Source: Alloacidobacterium dinghuense (lineage in GTDB: Bacteria > Acidobacteriota > Terriglobia > Terriglobales > Acidobacteriaceae). Taken from it: DNA of 64,000 bases. The notes below the pieces were generated by a model. It was not told the DNA's origin. It worked only from the letters and a program-made list of their open reading frames with translations, and searched no databases. This document shows positions 52,868-62,119 of the stretch, in pieces. Location: the NCBI RefSeq assembly GCF_014274465.1, contig NZ_CP060394.1:620001-684000 (forward strand), in the 5' to 3' direction. The translations under genes were made by a program, and so were the position numbers. Position 1 is the first letter of the stretch. Every line of letters starts with the position of its first letter.

Positions 52868-55387
52868 CTACTGTGCGGCGATTTCGTAGTGTCCGGCCTC
52901 CTTGATGGTGACGACGGCGCGTGTTCCGTTTTCGGCGGACTCGCTTTGCGTCGTCTTGCTGTTGACTGTGATCTGCGCGCCTGCATTGGTTACCGGTACG
53001 GATATGCGAGCCTCTGTCTGTGAGGGCAGATCGAGGCTGATGGCGGTGCCCTGGCCTTCTTTCTTGAGCGAGACGTTCAGCATGCCGTGCGGTGTGGGCT
53101 CGCCGCCCTTAGCCCATGCGAGGTCGATGAGGTCAGGACGGATGTCGACGGTTGAGAAACCGGGGCCAGTCGCGTGGATGCCGAGGACTTCTTCCATGAG
53201 CCAGGGGGTAACGCCTGAGGACCAGCCATGTGCGAGGCTGACGCGATATCCGGACATGTTGTCGGCCTGCAGAGATCCGTGCGCGTCGTCCTTGTACCAC
53301 GAGGGGTCGTAGCCCTCCCAGAAGCTGGTGGCGCCTTCATCGACCATGCCGCCCCAGTATTGCCGAATCCAGTCGAGCGTTTCAGCGCGGTGGCCCATCT
53401 TCGCCATAGCGCTGATGACGTAGTAGTTGTAATACGGCGTGATGATGAGCGCGTTGTACTTGATCTTGCCTACGCTTCCGAGTGATGCTTTCCAGATGTC
53501 GTCGTATTGTGACGGATCGGCTGCGCCGGAGAGCACGGCCATCGCGTTCACCTGCCAGCGGTCGCCATAGGAGTTGGTCTGCTTGTCGAGCAAGTACTTC
53601 TTTGCGGCTGCCTTCAGGTCATCGAGCTTTTTCGCGAAGAGCGGCGCGTTTACCTTGTCGCCCATTTCGTTGAGCAGATAGACGCCCTGCGCGAAGGCGG
53701 CGATGAATTCAAGCTGCGTGCCGCGACGGGCTTCCGGCGTGTCGCCATTCAGTTCCTGCGACCAGTCCACGAAGGGCCATGATTTGTGATTGTTTGCGTA
53801 GAGGTTGCGGTTGTCGAGTTCCGTTTCCATGTAGTGCATGAGATCGACGAGCCGATCGTGAAATGACATCAGCTGCTTCTTGTCGCCCATGTGCCGGTAG
53901 TATTCGGCTTCGCCTGTGATCCAGAAAGCCGAGTAGCCGGCGATGCCGTTGACGTGCTGGCGGATGGGCGCCGGTCCCATGAGGCGGTCGAGCGTGTCTT
54001 CCATGAGGAAATGATCGTAGAAGGAGTCGTTGATGGTGCGCCCGCTTACGTCAAGGTCGCCCATCCAGCGGCCGCGGTCGCGCTTGGGCGCGTCCCAGAT
54101 GTCGTCCTGCATGCAGAGATGCGCGGTGTAGGCGCCGATGGTCCACATGAGGTTGAGCTTTGGATCGGAGGACTCGAAGGATCCCTGGTACTTGACCGGG
54201 TAGTAGATGAGGTCGTTGTCGATGGATTTGAAGCGCAGCTTTTGTCCGCCGACGAAGCGGATGATGGCATAGCGGAATGTGCTTTTAGGGGCAAACGCTG
54301 AGCCGTGTGGCGGGATGTAGAGCGCGTTCTCGCCCAGGTAGGGCTGCTTTAAGGCTTCTGCGTCGGATTCGCCGTATTGCACGGTGACGGTTGCGGCGGA
54401 GTCTGAATCGGAAACGAAATGCAGGCGGCCGTTTGTGTTGCGGCCGAAGTCGAGAATGATCTGCGGAGCGTCGGTGTTGTCGACTTGGGCTGAGGGCAAA
54501 TCTACCGAAAACTCTGAGCCTGAGCTGTTGCTTTTGAGCGCGTCGGCGTTCTGGATGGTTCCTACACCGCCATAGACGTGCTCAACGCTTACTGGCAAAA
54601 GGGGTGCCTGTGCAAGGAAGGACGAGATACCATCGTATCCGGGCCAGTCGTACATGCCGGCGTCGGCATTCCATTGCAGCAAGTCGATGTGGCCTTCGAT
54701 GGGGCCAAGACTGTCGGCAGAGGGCCACGATTTGTCGTCAAAGCCGGCGTTCTGCCAGCCGTTGCCAGCGCTCATCGATGCCTTCCAGCTTTTGTCGCTG
54801 ATCAGCAGGGCGGGGCCGTTCACTCCTCGGGGTGCGGAGACCAACTTTACGGCAAGAATTTTGCCCATGGTGAGTTGCACAGTGAGGCGGCTGTTGTTGA
54901 ATCCGTTGACGCCTCCGCCACGCACAGCTTCAATCGCGATCACATTCTTTCCGGCATGAAGCGCGCGGGTCACGTCCATGGGAAAGACATGAACACCGAT
55001 GGGCGAGTCGAGGTTGGATTGAAACTGACCGACTTGCTGGCCGTTGACGAAGACGCGAACCGAGCGAGGGCCGGCGAGATAGAGCGTGGCAGCGGCGGGC
55101 ACGTCGCCGAGGTCGAATTCGCGGCGGAAAAAGTGCGGTCCCGTTTCCTCGTTTTCCTTCAAGCCTTCGTAGGTAAGGAGTGCGTCGCTTTTGACTGCGT
55201 CCTGCTGGGTCCAGATGTACTCTTCGGGTAGCTGCTTGTGGGTTGCAGATTCCAACTGAGGCTGTGTGATGCTGCGGGTCGGGTCGAGTTGATCGAGAGG
55301 AATCTCAGCCGGCTTGAGAGCCTGCGCAATGGCCAGAGTGGAAAAGGTCGCAGCTATGCTGATTCCGAGGCAGACTCTTTTTTTCAA
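52868..55387 (-). CDS. Alpha-L-rhamnosidase (GH78), secreted
   Basis: An 839-aa enzyme with an export signal (1-22). A beta-sandwich with a carbohydrate-binding type domain (about 85-200, ATLYLAGPRSVRVFVNGQQV) precedes the alpha/alpha barrel of GH78 (about 390-760), in which DIWDAPKRDRGRWMGDLDVS holds the typical acidic DAPKRDR block. It releases L-rhamnose from plant or bacterial glycans in the periplasm or outside. The RhaT-type gene overlaps its start by 4 bp. It is convergent with the catabolic operon. Confidence 0.93.
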   Translation of the reverse strand: MKKRVCLGISIAATFSTLAIAQALKPAEIPLDQLDPTRSITQPQLESATHKQLPEEYIWTQQDAVKSDALLTYEGLKENEETGPHFFRREFDLGDVPAAATLYLAGPRSVRVFVNGQQVGQFQSNLDSPIGVHVFPMDVTRALHAGKNVIAIEAVRGGGVNGFNNSRLTVQLTMGKILAVKLVSAPRGVNGPALLISDKSWKASMSAGNGWQNAGFDDKSWPSADSLGPIEGHIDLLQWNADAGMYDWPGYDGISSFLAQAPLLPVSVEHVYGGVGTIQNADALKSNSSGSEFSVDLPSAQVDNTDAPQIILDFGRNTNGRLHFVSDSDSAATVTVQYGESDAEALKQPYLGENALYIPPHGSAFAPKSTFRYAIIRFVGGQKLRFKSIDNDLIYYPVKYQGSFESSDPKLNLMWTIGAYTAHLCMQDDIWDAPKRDRGRWMGDLDVSGRTINDSFYDHFLMEDTLDRLMGPAPIRQHVNGIAGYSAFWITGEAEYYRHMGDKKQLMSFHDRLVDLMHYMETELDNRNLYANNHKSWPFVDWSQELNGDTPEARRGTQLEFIAAFAQGVYLLNEMGDKVNAPLFAKKLDDLKAAAKKYLLDKQTNSYGDRWQVNAMAVLSGAADPSQYDDIWKASLGSVGKIKYNALIITPYYNYYVISAMAKMGHRAETLDWIRQYWGGMVDEGATSFWEGYDPSWYKDDAHGSLQADNMSGYRVSLAHGWSSGVTPWLMEEVLGIHATGPGFSTVDIRPDLIDLAWAKGGEPTPHGMLNVSLKKEGQGTAISLDLPSQTEARISVPVTNAGAQITVNSKTTQSESAENGTRAVVTIKEAGHYEIAAQ

Positions 55388-56583
55388 CGGACTCCTCCTT
55401 GCTTGGATGCGCTGGTTGTCGTGGTTGCTCCGAGGTAGTTACCGTACCCTACGATGATGGTCGAGCCGACGAGCACGATCAGCGTGCAGGCTACCAGCAG
55501 GCGCGTCCGCATGCTCGCTCCCTTCCACTCTTTGAGGGCGATTCCCCAGAGCGTGCTGAAGATGATGATGCTGGCCATGTGCAGCGTCCAGCTTGAAAAT
55601 TTGAAGCGGCCCATCTGCGTTTCGCCCATGGTGTAGAAGAAGAACTGAAAGTACCAGGTTGTTCCCGCCAGGGCAGAGAAGAGGTAATTGGCCACGATGG
55701 GAACGCGTCCATTGTCGTCGCCGTGCTCCTTGCGGTCGACGGCGATTTCGACGGCGGGAGCATCAGTTGCGGTCTCGATGATGGGCTCTTCACTAATGGT
55801 TGGGATGTGGCCACGGGTGATCAGCGAAAGATATTGGTAACCGGTACGGTTACGGATGTTGAGGATCAGGCACCAGATGAAATTGGTCGTGAATCCTCCT
55901 GCGAGAAGGACGACCAGTACCGGCAAACCTTGCCAGAGGGTTGAGGTGCCATGGCGCAGCGTGATTTGCTTGATGGGGTCGCCCGCTGCCAGTCCGTAGG
56001 CGAAGCATGCGCTCATGATGCCGCAAAAGGTGGCGACGAGCAGGCCGCGCTTGAGGTCGAACTCCTTGATAGCGGCGCGCTTTTCCTCCTCAGACATCTC
56101 GCGTTCCTTGGAAATGCCTGCTGACCCGGCGAAGATGATACCGGCAACACATACGGCCACGCCGATGAGAATGATGATTCCGGAGCGCGTGCTCAGGACT
56201 TCCGAAACGAATTGCCCGCGAAAAATCGGGGGCATGAGTGTCCCGAAGACGGCGGTGTATCCCAATGCCACGGCCATGCCCAGCGACATGCCGAGGAAGC
56301 GCATGGTGAGGCCGAAGGTGAGGCCGCCTAGTCCCCACAGAACGCCGAAGATGTAGGTCCAAGCGAGGCTGCTCGTCGGCGCTTCATGCAGGACGGCAAT
56401 CAGGTCGCGCGTCATGAATCCAGCGAGGAACCAGGGAACGATGATCCAGCTGAAAACGCCGCCTACGAGCCAGTAGGTTTCCCAGGCCCATCGCTTTACG
56501 CCGCGGTAGGGAACATAGAAGCTGGCAGATGCAAGCCCTCCCAGCCAGTGCAAGAAGACTCCCAATAACGGGTTTGCCCCCAC
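55384..56583 (-). CDS. rhaT: L-rhamnose/proton symporter family transporter
   Basis: A membrane protein of about 399 aa with ten spans, matching RhaT: GVFLHWLGGLASASFYVPYR, WETYWLVGGVFSWII and GLTMRFLGMSLGMAVALGYT. GTG 56583 is chosen because AAGGGGAG lies 7 bases upstream and it gives a start similar to the E. coli protein; ATG 56658 would add 25 basic residues. It is the first gene of a two-gene operon with the rhamnosidase, so released rhamnose can be taken up directly. It differs from E. coli RhaT by a longer central loop (residues near 175-195 and 260-300). Confidence 0.9.
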   Translation of the reverse strand: MGANPLLGVFLHWLGGLASASFYVPYRGVKRWAWETYWLVGGVFSWIIVPWFLAGFMTRDLIAVLHEAPTSSLAWTYIFGVLWGLGGLTFGLTMRFLGMSLGMAVALGYTAVFGTLMPPIFRGQFVSEVLSTRSGIIILIGVAVCVAGIIFAGSAGISKEREMSEEEKRAAIKEFDLKRGLLVATFCGIMSACFAYGLAAGDPIKQITLRHGTSTLWQGLPVLVVLLAGGFTTNFIWCLILNIRNRTGYQYLSLITRGHIPTISEEPIIETATDAPAVEIAVDRKEHGDDNGRVPIVANYLFSALAGTTWYFQFFFYTMGETQMGRFKFSSWTLHMASIIIFSTLWGIALKEWKGASMRTRLLVACTLIVLVGSTIIVGYGNYLGATTTTSASKQGGVR

Positions 56584-56785
56584 GAATCGTACTCCCCTTA
56601 CCAGGGTCGTCACCCTGGTTCGCGCCCGCTTCGAGGCGTCTCGGTGAATCTGTTGCATTGTAATCTATTCACCATTTGAAACAACCGGTAAGTCACGTAG
56701 GGTGTGTCTTTGGGGATACACTGAGCATTTTTGCAGGTGTCGTCTCGTGGGGGAGTATGTAACTTCATGATGAGGTGGGGCTGCC

Positions 56786-58993
56786 ATGGTCAGACTCTTG
56801 AAGTCGCTCGTCAGCGCTGTATTGATAAGCACATTGCTCGCAAGCCCGATACGGGGCGCGGACGGCGGATCGCCAGCCACACGGCCGAGGATAGGGCTGG
56901 TGCTGAATGGCGGCGGCGCGCTTGGGCTGGCGCATATCGGCGTATTGCGCTGGCTGGAAGAACATCACATTCCTGTCGATGTGGTTGCCGGCACGAGTAT
57001 GGGTGGGCTGGTTGGCGGCGTTTATGCGACTGGCAAATCTCCCGACCAAGTGCGCGACCTGGTGGCCGGCATTGACTGGGATCAGATGCTGAGCGATGGC
57101 GTGCCGTATCGCGATCTGTCGGTCCGAAGGAAGCAAGACGCAGAGAGATATCCGATCCCGATTGTGCTTGGCTGGAAGAAAGGGCTGGTCACTCAGGGGG
57201 GATACAAGGCGGGGCAGCAGATACAACTCCTGCTCGACAAGATTGCTCTGCCTTATTCCGATGTTCACAATTTTGACGATCTCCCCATTCCCTTTGCCTG
57301 CGTAGCTACGGACTTGGTTTCCGGTAGGGCCCACGTCTTTCGGTCGGGCTCGCTTGGCCTCGCCATGCGGTCTACGATGTCGCTACCGGGTATTTTTTCG
57401 CCGGTGAGAACCCCGGACGCGATCTACGCCGATGGAGGGCTGGTTGATAATCTGCCGGTAGATGTGGCCAAGCAGATGGGCGCCGATGTCACGCTGGCGA
57501 TCTATCTCCAGACTGCTCCCATTAAAGCTGATGAGCGCTTTACTTCCGTAGGAGTGCTGGGGCGCGGCATCAGCGTGATGATCGCTGCCAACGAACTGAG
57601 AAGCATGGAGCAGGCGGACGTCCTGGTCAGCGTTCCATTGCAGAAATTCACAGCGCTCGAGTACAGCAAGTCCAAAGACCTGATTCAGCAAGGATATGAT
57701 GCCGCCCAGAGCAAGGCTACCATTCTGGAAAAGCTGGCCGTGGACGATGCGACCTGGCAGCAGTATCTGGCCCAGCGCGCGAGCCGGACACGGTCACTGC
57801 CGATTCCTAAATTTGTTGAAGTCACCGGCGTTCCGCCGAATGACGCGGAGCAGATCAAGCAGCAGCTGACACCGGATCTAGGAAAACCGATTGACCCTGA
57901 CTCACTTTCCAAACAGCTCACAACCATTGTGGGCGACCAGCGCGTATCCAATTTGAACTATGGATTGGCAACCAATCTGTCAGGAGTACCTGGCCTTACG
58001 ATTAACGGGTCGGCGGATACATTTGGGCGGAACATTATCCGACCTCTGATTGTGGTGAATGGATGGGATTATCAGAATGTGACGCTGAGCGTGGGCGCGC
58101 GCTTGACGATGCTCGATCTGGGTAAATTCGGCGCGGAATTGCGGAGCGACCTTCTCTTAGGATCAGAATATGAGTTCAGCTCCGAGTATTTTCGTCCGCT
58201 CACGCGCTCACGCCGATGGTTTGTGGCTCCTCAGATATTTGTCGACAATGCGCCCTTGAATATTTACTCTTCGCAAGGCTTAATCGCAGAGTATCGAAAC
58301 AGAGTCACGGGCGGCAGAGGGGACTTCGGATACCTTTCGCCGCGCCTGACTGAATTCCGAGTCGGCTATGAGGCCGCCGATCAGAGACTCTACCCGAATA
58401 TTGGCAATCCCACGCTCTACCCTCGGGTCACCGGTCGATTGGGCGATACGCATGCGCGTTTCAGTCTTGATTACCTCGATAATCCAATCACGCCAATGTC
58501 TGGTTATCGGCTGCAAACGAGGATGGAATGGTGGGATGCAAAGCCCGCGGCGGGCACAACGTTTCCTCTGGCTGAACTGTCAATGATCGGATTTCGTCCG
58601 TTCACACCGAAGTCGTCAATGTATCTCGCAGCATCAGGTGGAAGCACGCTGTGGAAGAACCCCGGCGGTTTGCCTCCGTTTTCGCTGGGCGGATCGTTCA
58701 AATTGCCTGCGTTCAACACGAATGAACTGCTCACGAACCAGTATTTCCTCTTCCAGGGAGGGTACATGCGGCAGTTGGGGCAACTCACGCCTCTGGTGGG
58801 GGGCAAGGTGCTTCTTTTTGTTGGAGGCGACCTCGGAAAGGCCTACTATTTGAAGGAGACGCTCAATCTTGCTGGGGATGGGTCGGTGGGACTGATCATC
58901 AATACTCTGCTCGGACCGATTGTTGTCGGGACCGCATTTGGGAATGAGGGGCACAAGAAGGTCTTCTTTGAGATCGGGCGCACGTATTTCTGA
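56786..58993 (+). CDS. Patatin-like phospholipase with outer-membrane barrel
   Basis: A 735-aa protein. The signal peptide spans 1-24. The patatin domain (30-320) has the oxyanion loop NGGGALG (41-47), nucleophile Ser71 in GTSMGG and Asp216 in DGG. A POTRA-like segment (about 340-390, FVEVTGVPPNDAEQIKQQL) leads to a C-terminal Omp85/BamA-type beta barrel ending in a Phe, GHKKVFFEIGRTYF. This is the PlpD/type Vd layout, in which the barrel exports its own lipase domain. Possible targets are host or competitor membranes. AGGTGGGG-like ribosome site is weak. Confidence 0.93.
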   Translation: MVRLLKSLVSAVLISTLLASPIRGADGGSPATRPRIGLVLNGGGALGLAHIGVLRWLEEHHIPVDVVAGTSMGGLVGGVYATGKSPDQVRDLVAGIDWDQMLSDGVPYRDLSVRRKQDAERYPIPIVLGWKKGLVTQGGYKAGQQIQLLLDKIALPYSDVHNFDDLPIPFACVATDLVSGRAHVFRSGSLGLAMRSTMSLPGIFSPVRTPDAIYADGGLVDNLPVDVAKQMGADVTLAIYLQTAPIKADERFTSVGVLGRGISVMIAANELRSMEQADVLVSVPLQKFTALEYSKSKDLIQQGYDAAQSKATILEKLAVDDATWQQYLAQRASRTRSLPIPKFVEVTGVPPNDAEQIKQQLTPDLGKPIDPDSLSKQLTTIVGDQRVSNLNYGLATNLSGVPGLTINGSADTFGRNIIRPLIVVNGWDYQNVTLSVGARLTMLDLGKFGAELRSDLLLGSEYEFSSEYFRPLTRSRRWFVAPQIFVDNAPLNIYSSQGLIAEYRNRVTGGRGDFGYLSPRLTEFRVGYEAADQRLYPNIGNPTLYPRVTGRLGDTHARFSLDYLDNPITPMSGYRLQTRMEWWDAKPAAGTTFPLAELSMIGFRPFTPKSSMYLAASGGSTLWKNPGGLPPFSLGGSFKLPAFNTNELLTNQYFLFQGGYMRQLGQLTPLVGGKVLLFVGGDLGKAYYLKETLNLAGDGSVGLIINTLLGPIVVGTAFGNEGHKKVFFEIGRTYF

Positions 58994-59003
58994 TTTGTCG
59001 TGA

Positions 59004-59237
59004 TTAGACTAGCTGAAAGTAGCCGGTCTTGATAAGAGCCGCCGCGTCTCTTGCGTCGACGCTCAGGGTGTTTACCGAGCCGTTGAATTGGTAGTGTCGT
59101 CCGGTTATTGGTCCACGTACCAATACAGGTGACGGCTGCTTGAACCGCACGTTGACGGATGAGCCCGCCGTGTGAGTCTGGGCGATGGCTGGCTTATTTT
59201 GGGTGAGTGCGGCGCGTTGCTGACCACAGCATGCCAT
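59004..59237 (-). CDS. 77-aa protein, third gene of the Cys-rich operon
   Basis: Starts MACCGQQRAALTQN with a Cys pair, then a Ser/Thr-rich linker and a beta-strand C-terminus, VRGPITGRHYQFNGSVNTLS followed by VDARDAAALIKTGYFQ. GGGGA precedes ATG 59237 by 7 bases. The end resembles small structural proteins of phage-like clusters, a weak impression. It lies 26 bp after the DUF1360 gene on the same strand. Function unknown. Confidence 0.65.
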   Translation of the reverse strand: MACCGQQRAALTQNKPAIAQTHTAGSSVNVRFKQPSPVLVRGPITGRHYQFNGSVNTLSVDARDAAALIKTGYFQLV

Positions 59238-59263
59238 TTGTCTTCCCCTCATATTTTGCGATC

Positions 59264-59578
59264 TTAAACATCCGCAGGAGGCTCAAAGATCACAGGCTCT
59301 TTGATGAACTTGTTCGCAAGGGATGCTGCTCCTGAGAGCGCAAGCCATACGACGATTCTGTCCAGCATTCCGCTCACAACAAAGAGTGCAAACGGAATGC
59401 TGATCCAGATGCTGAGGCAATAGAAACAGTCCATCAGCTTACCCCAGATAGTGGTTCCGAGATTGCGGCGCAGACGTACGATCAAGTCCCAGGGGCCATC
59501 CTCTGCTGCCAGAAGGTGCGACAGACGCCACACGGCGAGTGCTGCTATCACAAATCGGAACCACGTATTGGTCTCCAT
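59264..59578 (-). CDS. DUF1360 family membrane protein
   Basis: A 104-aa protein with three hydrophobic spans (about residues 6-22, 47-68 and 70-88) and the family pattern FVIAALAVWRLSHLLAAEDG then GPWDLIVRLR and LMDCFYCLSIWISIP with a Cys pair. DUF1360 has no known function. The start M59578 is preferred over 59662, which would run into the preceding gene. It sits between the Cys-rich protein and the 77-aa protein. Confidence 0.75.
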   Translation of the reverse strand: METNTWFRFVIAALAVWRLSHLLAAEDGPWDLIVRLRRNLGTTIWGKLMDCFYCLSIWISIPFALFVVSGMLDRIVVWLALSGAASLANKFIKEPVIFEPPADV

Positions 59579-59585
59579 TCGGCGG

Positions 59586-61862
59586 CTATGTCCCGATATC
59601 GTTGATGATGTTGACTGCGAACAATATCGGTCCCGAGCTGTTGTTATTGCCGCCGTCTCCAACCCAGGTGGTGTCGCCGACTACCAGTTCGAGTACATAG
59701 GCGCAACGGCACCCGCGTGGGAGTTGCCACGGGTTCGTGGGCACGCAAGGATTGTTGGGATCGGGCGGCGGCCCGCCATCGAGAGCTGTAACGATATCCC
59801 ACGAAGCGAGTAGTGCGGCCTGTGCCGTTGTAGGCGGCGTTGCCTGCCACAGGTTCGGAACGCGCACCGTAGGTGACGTTCCTGCCGGCGCGCCGTTGGG
59901 CGTGTAATCCGAGGCAAGGAATGAGCGCATCGAGCCGCCGTTCTTCTGATAGCTGAGGGAATACGACCCGAAGTTATCGTTCGGCAGCTTCTGCGCCGCA
60001 GTGATGTCGATGGGATAATCCCAGGCGAGGCCGAGGACGGGCGCGGTCGTTCCAACGTAGTCCTTCAAATGAAGATCGCCGCAGCCAACCACATTTCCAA
60101 CCTGCGTGATCAAGCCTGTGACCGGATAGTTATCGATCCAGACCGTGATCTGGTCTTCGCCAGCCGGAACAACCGGAGTGTGCGGCGGCGTAATGGGGGC
60201 TTCGTCCACTTCGAGGAAGATCACATACCGGCCGCTCGTGCCGCTGCTCCATTTGTTGATTGAACTGATTTTCGGCACGGTGTGCGGAGACGGGAAGAGG
60301 CAAAGTTCTGTCGACCATGACGCAACGAGATCGCCATTGAGAATGGTGTTCGGCGTGGTTGGACTCAACGGGCAGCCCGAGGACCATGGATGCGATGGAG
60401 TGTTGTCATAAATGACCGGTGCAATCAAGGGATTGCCGCCCAAGGCGGTTGGGCTCGGAGTGGGAGCAGGCAAGGGAATTGCTCCGGGCGCAGGACCGAA
60501 TTCGGATAGCTGATACTGCGTCATCTGGTTGCCACAACCGAACGCATAGGCGCTTCCGGTTACGCTGATGAGGCCGCCAACGGACTGCTCGAAAGCCGGG
60601 TTGGAGACATTCTGCACCATCTTGATAATCGATGGGCTGGGGTTGAATGGGTCCTGCCCCACCGTGGCTGCGACGGTGGCCACTGCGGTGATTTGGATGG
60701 CATTGATCGCCAGGTTGAAGACGGCACTCACCTGAAGATGCAGACCACCGCTTCCGTACACGTCCAGATAGACGGTTACGGTTGTCGTGGCTGGCGGCAG
60801 CAGATCGACATCGAGGTATCCCAGGACTCCGTTATTGACCGGCGTTCCAGACGATGGATTCACGGGTGGCCTTGAGCAATCCGGATACACTACGGCATCG
60901 TTGATGATGGGGCCGCCAACGCTGTAGCTGAGCGTGTAGGACGTGAAGGCTGCGCCTGCCGCTGTGCCGTCAATCTCAATACCCGAAAGATTGCTGCATG
61001 CAGCAACGAACGTGAGCGATGAGCAGGCAGGCGGCGTATCGATGATGGCGATGAGAGGTTGGAAGCAGCGGCGCAATTGCAGGAAGAATTCTTCGAGGCA
61101 GCGGAGCGCTTCGACCAGCGTTTTCGCTCGCCCGAGGCAGCAGCCGAACTCAAGTGCAGCTACGCAATAGCAGCAACAATTGCGAGCGAGAGGACCAACC
61201 CCGATTTGTTCAAAGCTTTTGCCGAAGAGTACGCGAGATGCCTCAGGCGAGCATAGGCGCTGAAAAAGTGAAGCTGCGGCGTTGTTGTCTACATTGCAGT
61301 CGATCGCGCCCGCGATAATTTCCTTGGGAATATCGATGGGATATTCGAGGTCCTTGATCTGGTCCTTGATGGTTGGCGCATAGGCAGTCGCAAGAATCTT
61401 TACCAGCGTGCTGAAGTCGCGTTGTTCTTCAACTGTCGGCGGCGCAGACACCGGCTCGCCCAGAGCCTGACGAACGCAGCGCCAGTATTGATACAGATAG
61501 TAAGCAAAGCCACGAAATGTGCGCGGTCCACGGCAAACCAGCCAGCCGAATATTAAGCAGCAGAGGATGCGTCGATAACACCACTCCCACTGGTCAGGAT
61601 TACCGAGGATCTGGCGGCCCTCCACGGGTAGCACGCGGAGAGCGACATCTTTGGTGAAGAATCGTTCGAAAAGCGTAACCGCAATCGCGATTTCGTCGTC
61701 GCAGGTGGGCGGGTGCGCCTGCGATTCCTTGATCAGCGTCGCAGCCGATTCAGAAACTCTTAACTCGTGCTCGAGGATCGGGCGATAAGCTGCAAGAAAG
61801 GTATTGAGGACTGCCTGGAAATCCTGGTTCTGGGTCAGAGTGGGGTCGTTGAGATCAGCCAT
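59586..61862 (-). CDS. 758-aa Cys-rich protein with duplicated N-terminal module
   Basis: Not recognised. Two helical modules repeat in tandem: residues 14-134 and 148-268, each ending in a Cys cluster (EWCYRRILCCLIFGWLVCRG then YWRCVRQ; RNCCCYCVAALEFGCCLGRA then LRCLEEF). The 500-residue C-terminal half is rich in Gly, Pro, Thr and strands, with Ig-like features (LSYSVGGPIINDAVVYPDC, VTVYLDVYGSGGLHL). No signal peptide and no membrane anchor. AAGGAG lies 7 bases before ATG 61862. It heads an operon with the DUF1360 and 77-aa proteins. A structural or metal-binding particle is possible. Confidence 0.75.
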   Translation of the reverse strand: MADLNDPTLTQNQDFQAVLNTFLAAYRPILEHELRVSESAATLIKESQAHPPTCDDEIAIAVTLFERFFTKDVALRVLPVEGRQILGNPDQWEWCYRRILCCLIFGWLVCRGPRTFRGFAYYLYQYWRCVRQALGEPVSAPPTVEEQRDFSTLVKILATAYAPTIKDQIKDLEYPIDIPKEIIAGAIDCNVDNNAAASLFQRLCSPEASRVLFGKSFEQIGVGPLARNCCCYCVAALEFGCCLGRAKTLVEALRCLEEFFLQLRRCFQPLIAIIDTPPACSSLTFVAACSNLSGIEIDGTAAGAAFTSYTLSYSVGGPIINDAVVYPDCSRPPVNPSSGTPVNNGVLGYLDVDLLPPATTTVTVYLDVYGSGGLHLQVSAVFNLAINAIQITAVATVAATVGQDPFNPSPSIIKMVQNVSNPAFEQSVGGLISVTGSAYAFGCGNQMTQYQLSEFGPAPGAIPLPAPTPSPTALGGNPLIAPVIYDNTPSHPWSSGCPLSPTTPNTILNGDLVASWSTELCLFPSPHTVPKISSINKWSSGTSGRYVIFLEVDEAPITPPHTPVVPAGEDQITVWIDNYPVTGLITQVGNVVGCGDLHLKDYVGTTAPVLGLAWDYPIDITAAQKLPNDNFGSYSLSYQKNGGSMRSFLASDYTPNGAPAGTSPTVRVPNLWQATPPTTAQAALLASWDIVTALDGGPPPDPNNPCVPTNPWQLPRGCRCAYVLELVVGDTTWVGDGGNNNSSGPILFAVNIINDIGT

Positions 61863-62032
61863 GGAAATTCTCCTTTGAGTACGCGTCGTTGGAGGAGAAC
61901 GTCCGCTACGTAACAATCGATGGTGGTCGGCTGCTTGCACCCGTTACAACAAAGTTACGAACTCAAGAGGCGATCGTTTGACAGGGATGAGAGAGGTCTA
62001 TTAGTGATTCACAAGGTCCGATTGGTAAAACG

Positions 62033-62053
62033 TTGTACCGGATCGCGGTATAA
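62033..62053 (+). promoter_or_regulatory. Operator-like site upstream of kdgK
   Basis: A 21-bp imperfect palindrome with half-sites TTGTACCG and CGGTATAA, 66 bp before the kdgK start. It agrees at 18 of 21 positions with the site at 63882-63902, so the two probably bind the same regulator. Confidence 0.65.
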
Positions 62054-62119
62054 CTGGATTTATCGATCAATGAATGTAGCCGTCTAAAATTAAACAATTC
62101 CTTACGTTGAGGACGTTGA

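Noticed and set aside
54578-55231. 217-codon plus-strand frame
   Set aside because: Antisense to the rhamnosidase; no support.
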